Assembly (NCBI RefSeq): GCF_021869535.1
Contig: NW_026262712.1
Span: 97,724,140 to 97,788,139 of the forward strand
Direction: 5' to 3'
Source of the DNA: Mytilus californianus
Lineage: Eukaryota > Mollusca > Bivalvia > Mytilida > Mytilidae
DNA: 64,000 bases
Translations under genes and position numbers: made by a program
Notes under the pieces: generated by a model
Told to the model about the DNA's origin: nothing
Databases searched by the model: none
What the model saw: only the letters and a program-made list of their open reading frames with translations
Shown: positions 11,126 through 24,200 of the stretch, piece after piece
Layout: the number at the start of each line of letters is the position of its first letter
How positions within the stretch are numbered: the stretch's first letter is position 1

Positions 11126-11360
11126 ATTATAGGTGTACGTTCGAACAGTTGCTTGGAACGACTGGTCGTTGTCGCTTATCCCTATGTTCAATGGAATGCT
11201 GTTCCAGATTTTAATTGTACATAATATATTCTTACTCCTAAATACCTCTTTCTTAGTGACGAAGAAGAAAATATCAATTTGAAAGTTTTTGCTTTAACCT
11301 TCAGCTGTCCCTGCGATTCCACAAAATCAAGGAGCCGGTTTCACGATTATTGAAGCTCAT
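11125..11360. repeat. Second copy of the 8608-8890 repeat
   Basis: Shares acagttgcttggaacgact and tactcctaaatacctctttc-like segments with the first copy. Same orientation. Confidence 0.6.
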
Positions 11361-11409
11361 CATATACATGTATAATCACCAATTTCCATGCAGTTGAGTG
11401 TATATATGT

Positions 11410-12292
11410 AAGCCTCAAATCTGTGTCCATTCCTCAAACATGTGTCCTTTTCTATATTGCGTCAATGACGTCACAAATTCATGTTCTTTCTTTTCTCAAA
11501 TATGTGTGCTTTTAAACAAGTCACACTCTATCGACTATGTGTTGCCGTCAGAATTATCAAAACGTCAACAAGGAAAGATTTTTGTTGTCAAACATTAATA
11601 CGACTTTTACATTCGATTTGAATTGTTATCAGTTAACAATGGTTAAGGTCATTAAATAGTTATTTGTGTTGAACTATGTGCATTGTAGCTTACAGTTTGT
11701 GAAAAACCTTTTCATCTTTCAGTCAGAAATTAGCCTTATCATCCAGATTTTATTTTTTATTATTTTTAGATAAAAGAAATATTGTATTAGTGAAAGTAGC
11801 CATTATATAAAAACTGTTTTCTCTACCAATTTACACACATAAGTCATATTTTATTAAAAGCATTTTGTGAATAAATAAGTAACGATGCCTTGAAGGTCAA
11901 ATGGATAAATTGATTAGAGTACTCTAAGACCGGTATTTTATGTCTTTTGTCCTTTTGATGTTTGTTGGTTGATTTTTGGTAGTTTGTGCTGATCGTATGA
12001 GTCAAGTCCTTTCTAAATGAGTTTTACAGTGTTTTTCTGTTGAGTTGTTACACCATAGTCCAAGGTTAGGGGAGAGTTTTGCACTGTAAACGTGTCACAA
12101 TATATATGTGCCTGTCCAACTCACTTCATATCACCGAAAGTCTACCTTATAAGAAGGACATGGATTTGAATAAACAAAAGGTCACATATTTGAGTGTCAT
12201 GACGTCACGAGACACAAATCTGATGAAAGGACACATATTTGAGTTTGGAGAAAGGGTCACAGATCTGAGGCAAGGACACATATTTGAGGCTG
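11410..12292. mobile_element. Putative inverted-repeat element (883 bp)
   Basis: The left end (agcctcaaatctgtgtcc, cctcaaacatgtgtcctttt) is inverted at the right end (ggacacatatttgaggct). Both arms include tgacgtca and several internal copies of ctcaaatatgtgtcc. Part of its interior (11938-12080) belongs to another dispersed repeat. No target-site duplication could be fixed. Confidence 0.45.
11938..12080 (+). repeat. Dispersed repeat, family B
   Basis: Ends ttgttacaccatagtccaag, gttaggggagagt. Related copies: 41075-41222 and 41250-41372 (minus), 57400-57640 (plus). The same motif series occurs in the tail of the retroelement at 61-62.75 kb, so family B is probably the 3' tail of a Penelope-like element. 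Confidence 0.6.
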
Positions 12293-12695
12293 GACTGTAA
12301 TTTGTCACGACAGAATACATAATATATATCACTGTATCTACAAACATCCCAATCATTTTTTAAATTTACCAAAATAATGCAATATCACTCTTCTACTGCA
12401 ATCATATATTTGCATTCACAGACATAGTATTGACTTAATTTTTTCAATAACTAACTTCCCAAAAATAAGCTTACCGATTCCTTATCTGATTATACATAAA
12501 AATTACAACATGAATCAGATGTTTTACGTCAGACCCTCCGCCTCCCCCTCTTTGTTTGCCTCTCTATGTCATATGTGTTAAAACAATTAAAGCACAAAAT
12601 ACGAACACGCTCAGAGCAGCTACCAGCATGATTATCACTTACTCAAACAAGGAAATATAAAACGGCAGATCAAAACGTGATAGCAAATAAGTATT

Positions 12696-12878
12696 AGATA
12701 CAATACAAAGGTAACAAAGAAACAGGCCGGTAACAAGCGTTGCCGGATAGTTTTTCTGCACGAGTAGTCAGGTGAAGGTCCGAGGCGATAGCCGAGGACC
12801 TTGACCTGACTACGAGTGCAGAAAAACTATTCGGCAGTTTGTTTCCGGCCTGTTTTTTGTTACCTTTGTTTTGTATCT
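12696..12878. mobile_element. Foldback MITE (183 bp)
   Basis: The whole segment is one inverted repeat: agatacaatacaaaggtaac at the left matches gttacctttgttttgtatct at the right. Matching continues inward (aacaggccgg, tagtttttctgca, gtagtcaggt, aggtccg) to a centre near 12787, with only a few mismatches. A transcript would fold into one long hairpin. Confidence 0.85.
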
Positions 12879-13634
12879 GACTTGTACGACGTTTCAAGAA
12901 AGAAGTAGTACATTTTGCATGTAGAAGAGGTAGCAAAATTTAACAGATTCGAAACTTAAATGGCCATATACCAGTTAATGTAAGTTACAGTAAGACAGTT
13001 TAAACAAACTTTTTTTTCACTTCCCTTCATCCTATAGTTTTTTCTAAAGAAATTCAAGAATCTAATAATTTCATAAGAAAAGAACCATGTGAAGTAAAAG
13101 ATGAATGTCGTACACATTTGAGACTTTTAAAAATGCATCTTCGCAAGTAAGTAATGTATGAAAAAGATTTCAGAGGTAAGCAAGCTAACATTTGATTTTT
13201 ATTTGGGGGAAAACGGAAAGGGGGGCTGGGGGTTAAAATAAATTAAAAATAAACAGGCTTGATTCTTTTTTGTTGAATACATGCCGGATGTGTCATTCCA
13301 TTCCCCCATTCCGCCTTAAAAAAAATAATAAAAATCGTAAGTTTGCTCCCAAATATATAAATTCAATAACAATATAAAAAGAATGAATTTCCTATTTCAT
13401 TAGTGAATGAAATGGTACGAAAAAATCGATTTTGTCTTGTTAAAATCACCAATATAGGCATATATTTTGGATTTTTTTTTTTTAAATTATGCTTATAGGT
13501 TTTTATATATGTCTCTAATAGTGTTGGTCAGGATCAAACACGTGTCACAATATGATCCAATCGCAGCTTACCGTCCAAAATTGGTGACATAAGTTGAATG
13601 ATTTTCTTCAAGATTTGCTGCCTATTTGAACATG

Positions 13635-14341
13635 TATTACACGGACACTTTTTATTTATAGGATCAATCGTGCATTGGTGAGTTGAAAGGGATTTTATCT
13701 TTTGATTAGATTTGATTTTTTTATATATATTTCCTGTCTTTTTTATTGAAATATAAACGTCGGTATCAGCATTTCTTTACTTTCAGCATTGTCCAGAATA
13801 CTATTCATGTCCATATATAGAAAAAAAAAATACATTTACGGACCGACCTTTAGCTACAAAAGGGGGGTATGTTTTTTTTTCTGAGTAAGAAAATGATTTA
13901 GTTTATCAACGCTATCACCCAAATAGTTTTTTTTCGAAATTAGCACTTTTATATACGGTATTCGGAAAATCAGGAATCAGAACATTATTTTGTCATCTGA
14001 TTGACCACAATATATTTTTTTCTCATAAAATTGGGGATCAGAATATTTTTTTAGGAAAAAACATAACTCCCCTTTTGAAGTTAAATGGTCAATCCCTTAG
14101 TGTACTGATATGAATAGTAATATACTGGAATTGTTTGAAAAAAATATAGTTATTGAAGCCAACGTAAATATTTTAATGAAAAAGACAAGAAATATGTCGG
14201 TGAAACAAAAAGTTCAAATCTAATTGAAATTTATAGTGCCCATGAACTCACTGATCATGCACGAGTGATTCTATTCATAAAAAGTGTCCGTGTAACAACT
14301 AAAAAGTGTCCGTGTATCATCTAAAAAGTGTCCGTGTAACA
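13635..14341. mobile_element. Long foldback element (about 0.7 kb), diverged arms
   Basis: Arms of about 265-300 bp match in inverted orientation with visible divergence. Examples: ttacacggacactttttatt with aaaaagtgtccgtgtaac, tttcctgtcttttttattga with the inverse of 14165-14200, ccagaatactattcat with atgaatagtaatatactgg, acaaaaggggggtatgtttt with aaaacataactccccttttg. The right end carries three tandem copies of the terminal motif (14279-14341). No ORF is evident. Confidence 0.7.
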
Positions 14342-14929
14342 CCCGTTAATGTACTGTTTTTCTATAGCTCTGCTGGGGGCAAAGTCGTACAAGTTAGTTA
14401 AATCCTAATTATATGAAAACAAGGTGAGGTTTGTAAAATCCGTATTAAACAACACGGGTTTCAAATTAACTTCATCTATTAGGTAATAATGTTAAAACAA
14501 TGTTTTTAAAACTTTAGCTTAGAATGACAAATCATATCTTACATTTCGACTCATTATGACTAAAAAAGTACTACATGAGGAAGACAATAAACACAGTCCT
14601 TCGCACATGGCATCATTTGTATTGATTTAATGTCGGTCCTGTTAAAAAAAACGTTTGCAAAGAAAGTTTATAGAAACCAATTGACAACTACACCATGGTC
14701 TGCACTTTCTGTTTTAGATATTTCAAGTGTGAATGAAATATTGCTAAAATATAACTGTTTTCAGTATACAGAATAGACACAGTTTTTTCCTGACATTAAA
14801 GGTTTGGTAAATATGTTATGCATGCAGCCGAGGAAATTAGAACCATTGAGCGACCTCTAACTCAGATCTCTACAAAAAACTAGCAAGGACATTCTATTTT
14901 TTACCCTTTACAATTTCCATTTTGACATT

Positions 14930-15170
14930 TCTTGCTTCTAAGTTGACATTTCTCAGGTCTGGCGCAAATACAAAATTTCAATCCTGGTATCTATGATAAT
15001 TTTATTTTCAAGTTTATATTTTCTGACTTCGGTGTTGACATTTCTCACTTCCATGTTGAAATGTTTTCTCACTACCGACATTTTTTATTTTGAAGTTGAC
15101 ACGTCAACTTGGAACTGAAAAGGTTAAACTTAAAACTGATAAATGTCAAGTTTGAATGTGGCTATTGTGA
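14930..15170. repeat. Degenerate short repeats
   Basis: ttgacatttct recurs about every 20-60 bases with variable spacers, probably an old minisatellite. No gene signal from 14342 to 15230. Confidence 0.4.
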
Positions 15171-15238
15171 TCTACCAGTGTAGTACTATAAACAGTACTA
15201 TTCATGATGTAGTTTAACGCACTGTTTAAGAAATATTT

Positions 15239-15316
15239 CATGGAAGCCATAGATTTGTTGGAAATTTACACATGGCCTGGGCCATGATATTCGAATTTTA
15301 TCTATGGCTACCATGG
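15239..15316. repeat. 78-bp imperfect palindrome
   Basis: catggaagccatagat at the left pairs with atctatggctaccatg at the right, with centre catggcc-tg-ggccatg near 15277. Confidence 0.75.
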
Positions 15317-17445
15317 ATTATTTCGATTCTAACAGGACAAATACGGTAATTTAAAAAAAACTGAAACGAGGATGGGTATGTCGTGTGTATGGCCGTTCTA
15401 TTTTACCACCTGTTAGATAAAGCTAAAAATTTTCAATACATCTACAGTTTGCATAAATTATTTCTTAGATAGCCGCTAGAAAAACATTGTTTAATTCTTT
15501 TAATTCTCAACCTCAACATTTGCCATTTTTAATTTACATGTTTGTTCTCGTAAGCTACCGTCAAGTCCACAGTTGATATTTCGTAACTAAGGAGCCGCCA
15601 TGTTGACTTGCTGAAATTAGCCGAAATGTGCGAATAATGCAATAGAAAATACAATAAAACAACACATACCTTAAAACTCCAGTTAAATACAATATTATAA
15701 AAATTTGGAGGGCTCACGTAACGGAAAAATCTTCAGCTTTAGCGTTTTTATTCGTATGACGTCATGTTTTGAAATGACTTTAATGCGCCAAAAGCATTAA
15801 TGGAATTTCTGGAATTTTATTTCATTTTGATTTTGTACATTTTTCCGAGCTATAATGCATTTATTCTTTTTGTTATGCATCAGAATAAGAAGTAAGAGTC
15901 TGTAGTTTTTTTTGTTTTACATTTGCAATTACAATTGCAATGTTTAACACAGCGAAATCGGCATAGCGTTTGCACATAGGTTACGATACATGTGTATTTA
16001 CATGTACATCTCTGAGTCTGTGTAAGTATAGATTTATCGAGAATTTTATCACGGTGTTGTTTACAAAGCGTAAGAAGCACGTCATATTAGAATATTCATT
16101 AATATACTGTATAAACCAATAATATTAAAAACATGTAAATAAAACTAGACCACGAACGTACAGTATTTAAGACAATGTCAACGTAACACGGTTAAAATCT
16201 TTGCACGTCGACGTCCACAACATAACAGATGTCTGTCTGTTAGTTGTGTTGATGGGTTGCACTGTCAATGACGTTTACCTCTTACTTCATGTCCTTTCAT
16301 TCATGTTGAAGCATATCTGTATATTCCCTTGTTTGACATGGTATAGAAATGTTAGCGTGTCTTCATCTTTTTAAAATATGTACATAAAGTTCATGAAACT
16401 GGATGCATATTGGAAAACTATAGGCTCACTGAGCAATGGCGCGTTCGAAAATGTAACAATGTAACAATGCAGGTCAAGGGCATAAGTGTTTATGGCTAAA
16501 TTACAGACACTACCTTCTGCAACTGAACGACAATGGCCTGATTATACTTAATCTTACGATTGTAATTAATCTTCGTCATGTTTAATAATTATATTCACAT
16601 TGAAATGATAAAGAGTGTTCATGTTTATGCTATTTTCATAAGTGTAATACTCCTCTTTTGTCTGATATGTTAAATATGGTAAAAACGGTCTTATATAAGG
16701 CTTGTAGTCATTTTGAGTTCGAGGTGTGTGTACTGCATAATTCTGTAAACATTTGTTTAAAGTATTTAAAAAATTCCACTTCATCATGTATGATAATTTA
16801 GTACGAACCCTTTGGTATTTTCTAGGAATGTCTCATTACCGTGAAGCACGTGTACAGATTTTATTTTTGGTTCAGATTAATGTTTAAATAAAAGAAAACT
16901 GTTATGGCTTTTTCAATTGACATTTTTTCATAATTCACAGAAAAAATATTTGTTCAGATCGGTTCCACGTAAGCAATTTATTCTTATTATTAAGTAAGTA
17001 AACGCGGACCTTGATAAAGACATCATTTTACATATTTCTTTATTTTTTATCATATTTTACTGGTGCCATAATCCTGTTTACGGCGACAAATATGCTTGCA
17101 AAGTTATCCGAAAGTAATGAATTTTATCATCGATGAATATTCCAAAATCCCGCAATCATTGACATATTAGTTAAAATCTTATCAATTGTATAAACCGTAG
17201 TCATTGTAGTAGGTTGTAACTTTTGTGTTTTACAATAATTATTGCGTGAACCCTTCACGCATATATATTGGTTGATGTTATAGTCTTTCGGAATACCAGA
17301 AGTCTCTACCGTCTTTTCGGAATACATCTATTCTTTTATATGGCCACCTACGTAATAGGTAATTAATTGATCCAATGAATATTCAGTAGCGTTTTACAGT
17401 TGCTATAGAGATAAGAATTTATCGAGACTGATTGATACACAACAT
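15317..17445. other. No gene supported
   Basis: AT-rich sequence with only short random open frames. A minus-strand segment at 15529-15717 is open for about 60 codons and is followed by AAG|GTATGT, which could be an exon end, but the peptide matches nothing I recognise. No further repeats stand out except short self-complementary patches. Confidence 0.5.
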
Positions 17446-18346
17446 CAGGCATGGGGTAATGCAAATTTGTAATTGTAATGCATGGTAATGCATTACATTT
17501 TTCCAAGTAATTGCATGTAATGTGTAATGCAGCAATTTGTGCATTACATGTAATTGTAATATAATGCATTACTTTAGCAAAAAGTTGTGTAATTTCATGC
17601 ATTACATGGCATTACATGTCATTACTTTTTTCACATACCACATCTTTAACATATTGTTGGAGTTTTAACTAAACCAAATTTAATATTTCTTGATTAACTA
17701 GGAATATGTTAATCATGAGAATATATTCTTTATTTTATCTTATTTCATACATTTTCCTGCATAAAAAGATTGATATTTGAAAAGCATAACTGTATTGTTG
17801 TCATTAGATCAAAGAATATCTTGTCTTGCTTAAATAAAAGATAATTAAACTTTGTTATAAAACACTAATTAGTTTGTTTTACAATCAATATTTTCACCAT
17901 TTAGACAATTGTTCATTAATTAAGGTCTATGTTTATTTTATAATTAGGGAAGTAATTCATAGTAATTAAATATTTCGTTTAAAATAAAAAAAAAACAACA
18001 AAGAGTATATTTATAAAAGTAAAGTCAACATTAAATTAAAATTGTAAAAGCTGAATTAAATAGACTTTTTACATGTATACTTATATTCAATTCATGGAAC
18101 AGTTGCTGCATATGCTAGAATCTTTTGTGACTTCTAGTTGTTTTTCAAGATGTTTAATTTTTCTATTCACTTCATAAAATTTTCAAATGTAATGTGTAAT
18201 TCAAGGCATTACTTTGCAAAAGTAATTGTAATATAATGCATTACTTTGATAAATGCATGTAATTGTAATTGTAATATAATGCATGGTTTGGTCAAAGTAA
18301 TTGTAATATAATGCATTACATTGCAATGTTATTCGCCCCATGCCTG
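17446..18346. mobile_element. Non-autonomous hAT-type transposon, 901 bp
   Basis: Terminal inverted repeats CAGGCATGGGG ... CCCCATGCCTG, flanked by the perfect 8-bp duplication cacaacat at 17438-17445 and 18347-18354. Both ends carry many subterminal copies of tgcattac/gtaatgca (17460-17630 and 18190-18325), as expected for transposase-binding repeats of hAT elements. The interior is AT-rich with no transposase. Confidence 0.9.
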
Positions 18347-18354
18347 CACAACAT

Positions 18355-20690
18355 CAGTAGTTAATTAATTAGAGATGCACATGTGAAGTTTTCTGAAACA
18401 CAAGCTGATTTCACATAAGAGATAAGACTTCAGTAAGCTAAAAAAAAAGTGACCGGCAATGGATATTTTTTATGATTTTAAAACTTAACCATTTTAGCGA
18501 AATTGAAAAAGATCGCAGTCCGTTTAAGCATCTTTTAAAATTCTATGTCCGACATGTTCAGGAAAGATATGTTTAGAAAAAGGTTAATATTTATAGTTAA
18601 ACTTCCGTGTAAATTAAGATACATAGATGGAATTACTTTTTATTTTACCTAATGAAGTAACCATAATCGTTTCAATATATTGGGGGAAAATATTCTTAAC
18701 ATTCATCAAAGTAGAAACAAAAACAGAATAAAGGACGGCCATGAAGGCCGTTCGTTTGCCTATAATTGCTTACAAGCACTTCTCATCATTTAAACTCTAG
18801 TACCACATCTCCTTCTCTTTTTTATTAATCTTATATAAACAATGCCCGTTAACCCTGGAAATTTAAACGAAATTTAAGGCACTTTTTGGGGGTGTAAAAT
18901 CAGAGACATATAATATGGTGTTATATGTCTCTGGTTAAATGCAAAACAATATGTCATATCGAAACAGTTGATAAATAAATATGCCGCTTTTGAGTCCTTA
19001 ATTATTCTATAGATATAAAACGATTCACGGGCACTGGGTATTATTCTTTGGCGTGAGGCGATGACTTTCTATGTATTCAAAACTTATGGTCATTGCAATA
19101 GAAACAAAATTAGGTTTGATATATAACTTACAAATGGCAAAGTCAATTCTTTTGGTTTTTGGTATGTGAAATCCCTCACCACATAAATCTGATTAAAAGT
19201 TAAAGTAGCATGTGTACAACTTCACTTTCCATCGATGGAAAAATCATTGCAAGATTCTGATTATTCCGTCAATTCATTTTCAAGGAATCGAGGCAATCTG
19301 TATTCATAAGCCAAGTTATAGGGTCTAGTTGACAGAGCCCTAGAGCGTGTTTGACGACAAAATAGGACGATATGTTAACAAATTAGGCGATACAAAAACT
19401 TTGCATTCATTAGCAAAAACAAAACCACAAAAAGAACTCAGCTTAGTACAAATTATTTTTTCTTAAAATCAATACCCGTATTCAACGGACAGGCGATTGC
19501 AAAAACAGCATTTTGTAGCTGCGTACTGGACATGAACTATACTGCATTGCTATAAATCCAGGTTCAATCCACCATTTTCTACATAAGAAAATGCCTGTAC
19601 CAAGTCAGGAATATGACAGTTGTTGTCCATTCGTTTGATGTGTTTGTGCTTTTGATTTTGCCATTCGATTAGAGACTTTCCGTTTTGAATTTTCCTCGGA
19701 GTTCAGTATTTTTGTGATTTATCTTTGACCCTGTTATTCCTGCTTCCTTCTGTCTGTCAAACAACCATATAAAAACAACAAATCAACAACTTCATTTTAT
19801 TTTGACAAATTTACAAGAGGACAAGCTAGAGAGAGATATTTTTTTGAACAAGTATTAAGTTGAGGTTTTAAACTGTTTCACTCCAAAAGCTTTGTTGTCT
19901 GTGGTATAAATAAATTGAGATCACACATATCTTGAATATGATGACCAAACAATATAAACCAGTTGGGTTGGTTTTCAAAAACGGTTTTAGTTCGGGATTA
20001 TCAAATAAGAATACAGCTGAGAATTTTGAACTATTTCCAAACTGCTACAAAAACAAATAATCATGAATATTGTCATTAAATTTCTTCACGTTTGCATTTC
20101 GACTTAAGCTAGAAAACACATATAACTGTTATTTCAAAAACAACACCTCAGAATGCAACATCAAGTCGGGGGCTCCTATTTAGCATGTTGTAATGTTATC
20201 TTTCGGGAGAGAGAGTGGAGGAAGAGAAATGATTCCTTCACAAGAATATTTTGCTCCACAATGAACAGCAGTTACATTAACAATCCATGTTAGTTTCTAA
20301 ATCTTATACAAAAAAAATGAGTTAAAACCATACATTACTATCATACTAAGCAGGCATTTAGGTTCACGATTGCATTTCTTTTTTTAAAAGAAAAGCAACT
20401 TAATTTTTTCAATGTTTTTTACGATATGAGCAAAAGTATTTAGGCGATTACAGAGAATATGTCAAGATATGTCAAATGATATAAAGCAAATATACGTATT
20501 TGCTAGTTACATTTGTACATATATATTTATTAATAAGTATATTATTTACATTTGATACATATTTAAAATATGCACACAGTTCAATATTATAATTGAAACT
20601 GATACTGCTCTTACATATGGTCTTTAAAAATGTTTCAGACTCTTTTTTCCATTGCAAAGTGCACTGAGTGATCCCAACTCGAATTGATCC
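18355..20690. other. No gene supported; scattered repeat fragments
   Basis: Contains a family A fragment (18730-18826, minus), a 12-bp-arm hairpin agagacatataa/ttatatgtctct at 18902-18932, and a family D fragment (19610-19770) with ttgattttgccattcgatta and actttccgttttgaattttc, also seen at 55875-55970. No conserved coding signal. Confidence 0.5.
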
Positions 20691-20697
20691 ATTTTCC

Positions 20698-20703
20698 TTT
20701 ATT
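20698..20703 (-). terminator. Candidate polyadenylation signal of the ITIM receptor gene
   Basis: Minus-strand AATAAA about 90 nt after the TAA stop, the first such hexamer downstream. Confidence 0.4.
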
Positions 20704-20793
20704 CGACGTTGAAAAAGTATATGTCGATGGTTATGATTGGTCATCAGGAAAACTGTACTTCGAATTTAAATGTTATTTTCCTAAACTCAAATT

Positions 20794-21286
20794 TTACTTT
20801 TTAAACATAACCTCGGCGTAATCAACCGAATCTATACTGGTAATATTTGGTTTGTCTGTAATGTTATTTGAAGGTTGATGACTGAATTCTAGTTCAGCAT
20901 ATTGTAATCCATTGTTTGCTGTATCAGGTGCTATTGTCTCTGGTTTTTGTGAAGTTTTAAGGGTCTTCTCTGCAGCAGTATGATCCTTCACACCACCAAT
21001 AACACTGTCCGTTAATTGTTTCTTTTTTGATTTGTCAACGACGGCATATAAATTTTCAACAGGTTTAATTCTGGGAACATCCGTATGTTTAGCTGCAGAT
21101 GATTTGTATTCGTCCCTTTCAGTGAATTCAGGTTTGTGTTTTGAAGATGTATCATGAGTCCCGTTTGTATAGTTAATTCCATTCCTTTGAATATTGGCAG
21201 AGGTATGGGTAACATTAACTGTGGTATATTCATTATCTTCACCATGTAAGTATGATTTTAGTTCTATGCCTTTACTTGTTAAATGT
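20794..21286 (-). CDS. ITIM receptor exon 7: cytoplasmic tail with ITIMs, and stop
   Basis: Acceptor TTATTTTCAG; 163 codons then TAA. Tyrosine motifs in order: DNEYTTV, ENLYAVV, LQYAEL, VDYAEV. The last two are canonical ITIMs 27 residues apart, a tandem spacing like that in receptors that bind both SH2 domains of SHP-type phosphatases. The rest is hydrophilic and Ser/Thr/Lys-rich without predicted structure. A candidate polyadenylation signal AATAAA lies at 20703-20698, about 90 nt past the stop. Confidence 0.8.
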
Positions 21287-24200
21287 CTGAAAATAAGATA
21301 TATCACAGTTTCATATATTAAAGATTGACACGTGAGTATAGATCTAAACATAAGTGTAACGCCATTTCATAACCATGTACCTCGAGGTCATATTGGCACC
21401 GATATTTATAACCGCTGAATAAATCCGTTCACCAGCAAATTCTGTATCCCATTTTGGCGAATACTTATCACATCTAACAAAACGTATGCTGTTTTGGTTA
21501 AACATTGCAACAAATGTTGTTAAACAAATCAAAGAATTTGAACTGTAATAAATGACGGATTTTATTAACAAATTGACAATTATATTAAAAGTCCAAGAAA
21601 TTAGGAAAAGATGAAGAAAAGAAATGAAATGACACAATAAAGAACAGAGATGATGATGATGATGATGACGAGGAGGAGGAGGAGGTGGAGGATTGTTAGC
21701 ATATTTGGATATGAACATGTCAATGAGATATAAGTTTGAACATACTACGTACTAGACCGACACGTTGAATCGGATTTGTATCGTTCTTGTTCACAAGTAA
21801 CTGTTACAGTCCACATGAAGCCAACCCGTCTTTGCACTTTCTCTTACATGCTGTGTTTATGTAGAGAAGCACCAAATACAAACTTTCAAATCCGATCGAT
21901 CGAACCACAACTACCAATACTGAAGGTTGGCACACTATTTGAGTTTAATAAAGGATGATTTAAACTGAGATCATTGGTTTTAATTTGCAAAGTATTCAGA
22001 CTTTACTTTTAATAAAAATGGCATTTTATAATGCTGTTTGATAGAAATATTTTTCATTTTACTATTTTATATTATATTATAAAGGAGTAAAAATTTAATA
22101 AATGTTTTCTTGCTAAAATGAGTTAAAAATATGGTTTTAAAATGGGGTATGACGCTTAAACTCCTCTGTTTCGTTTAAATGATCAAACGACGCTCAAATG
22201 TCCTAAGCCGAACATTTTTAATTATCTTACAACTTTTGTTAGACAATGGCCTTAGAGCTCGATATATTTTTTAGACGATTGTCTTATGTTTGAAGCTGTT
22301 TATTGCACTCTAGATGTCATGTTTGAGTATCATTGTCGCTGGGTTGCTCTCTGATTAACGTGTAAACCGGACTACCTTTTATTTATAATAATTGTTCACC
22401 AAACAATATGTACATGTTTATGTCTGTACTGTTTGCTTTTGCTATTAATTTGGTGCGCCTTCTAATTAACTATTATATGTATTTTTACATTGTTGATTGT
22501 GTTAATAAGCGGCCGTCATGGCTTGTTTGATCGTTACGAAATGAAGAACATTGTTCGCCAAATGCGAAACAGAAACTATCAACGAAACCCATTAAAAGAG
22601 AGGCGAAAGATACCAAAGGGACATTCAAACTCATAAGTAGAAAATAAAAAGACAACGCCATGGCAAAAAAAAGAAAAAGACCAAAAGACAAACAACATTA
22701 CACAAAACACAACTTAGGAAACTAAAGAGTGAGCAACACGAAGAAGACAACAACGATACAGCGACCAAACAGCCCTAAAACACAGAAAGACGTCTAGGTT
22801 TTCTAATTGTGTTAGTGGCTTTTATGTTCAAACTCACTTTTTCCAAATTTTTGCTCCAATAAGAATTATAGTAAAGATGACAAGAGCTCCACAGCCTACT
22901 CCTATACCAATATACATGTTCTTGTCATCTGTAAATATAATCATATTTTGTTCTATCACATATCACCATGACTTGACATTATTTATTGATTCAAGACTTT
23001 AAACTGGCTCCTACATTCAAGTTGGTAGAATTGGTACATAGTTGATCCTCTTTGATTTAATAAATTTAGTCTTCAAGAGAAATGGTTGTTTACTTTATGT
23101 CATAAGGACTCTGGGGGATAGTTGTCTCATTGACAATCATACCACATCTCCTTATTTGTATATAGTTTTGTAGATCAATTTTGTTTATGTAACGTGAAAT
23201 GACCTGTTATGGACATCTCTGTAAATTATTTTCAAATATAAAATAAAGGACCCATCCATTTAACTTATACCTGGTTATTACACAAAAAGTTAAAATAAGA
23301 AATAATAAAAAATACGCTACAATTTTCGTGCCTTTAAAACTGTGTTCATTACACTTATTTTCAGGATATCAATATGTATAACTACACAAAAGGTACCAAC
23401 CAGCAACAATTAATCATGAAAAACGATTGATATATTTATTGAACATTAAAGTTAAAGGAGAAAACGAATACCTATGTCAATGCAAAAGACACAACTATTT
23501 AAACATACCAACTGTTTGCTCATTGACTATGGTAGTGGTTGGTTCAGGAGAAACTGTGGTTTTTATTTTGGTTGTCATCCTGACGGTGGAAGGTGTAGTA
23601 TCACTGTGGACATCTGTTTGTGTAGTTGATTCTTTAGTTGAGGTGTCAACAGATACGTTTGTTTCAGTGGTTTCAATAACAACTGTCGCATTTTCTGTTA
23701 AAAGTTTTTTAGTAGATGTGTGTAGATCCATATGTGATGTTGAAACTGGAGGGGTAATTGTATCCATAAGTATACTATTTGTAACAGTAACATGCTGCGA
23801 TGTCAACGTTGAACTGGTCTCCTTTAACATATCTACAGTTGTAGTCTCTGCTGAATAACTTGATATCATTGTTGGGGGGTTTGTCGTTGATATACTTGTT
23901 TCATACCCTGAAGTTGTTGCTACATAATTTGAAAAGCAGGATATTTTTATTGGTTCGTCGGTGTCTAAAAAATAAAGACATTCTAAAGACATTCTTTATT
24001 GACACCAGAAGGAGAGTGATACATGCAGATCTGCATCAATTGAACAAAAAAAAAAAATAGAAAAACAAGTCAAATATACATTGAGTCAAAATGTTATAAA
24101 GAAATAAGATGTGGTATGAGTGCCAATGAGACAACTCTCCATCCAAGTCACAATGTGTAAAAAGTAAACAGTTATAGGTCAAAGTACGGCCTTCAACACG

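Noticed and set aside
21344-21718. 124-codon minus-strand frame with poly-Pro/poly-His
   Set aside because: The N-terminal half is a microsatellite. Only the 93-nt segment 21381-21473 inside it fits the receptor gene.
23427-23858. 143-codon plus-strand open frame rich in Val
   Set aside because: Antisense shadow of the Thr-rich receptor exon, which has consistent splice sites on the minus strand.
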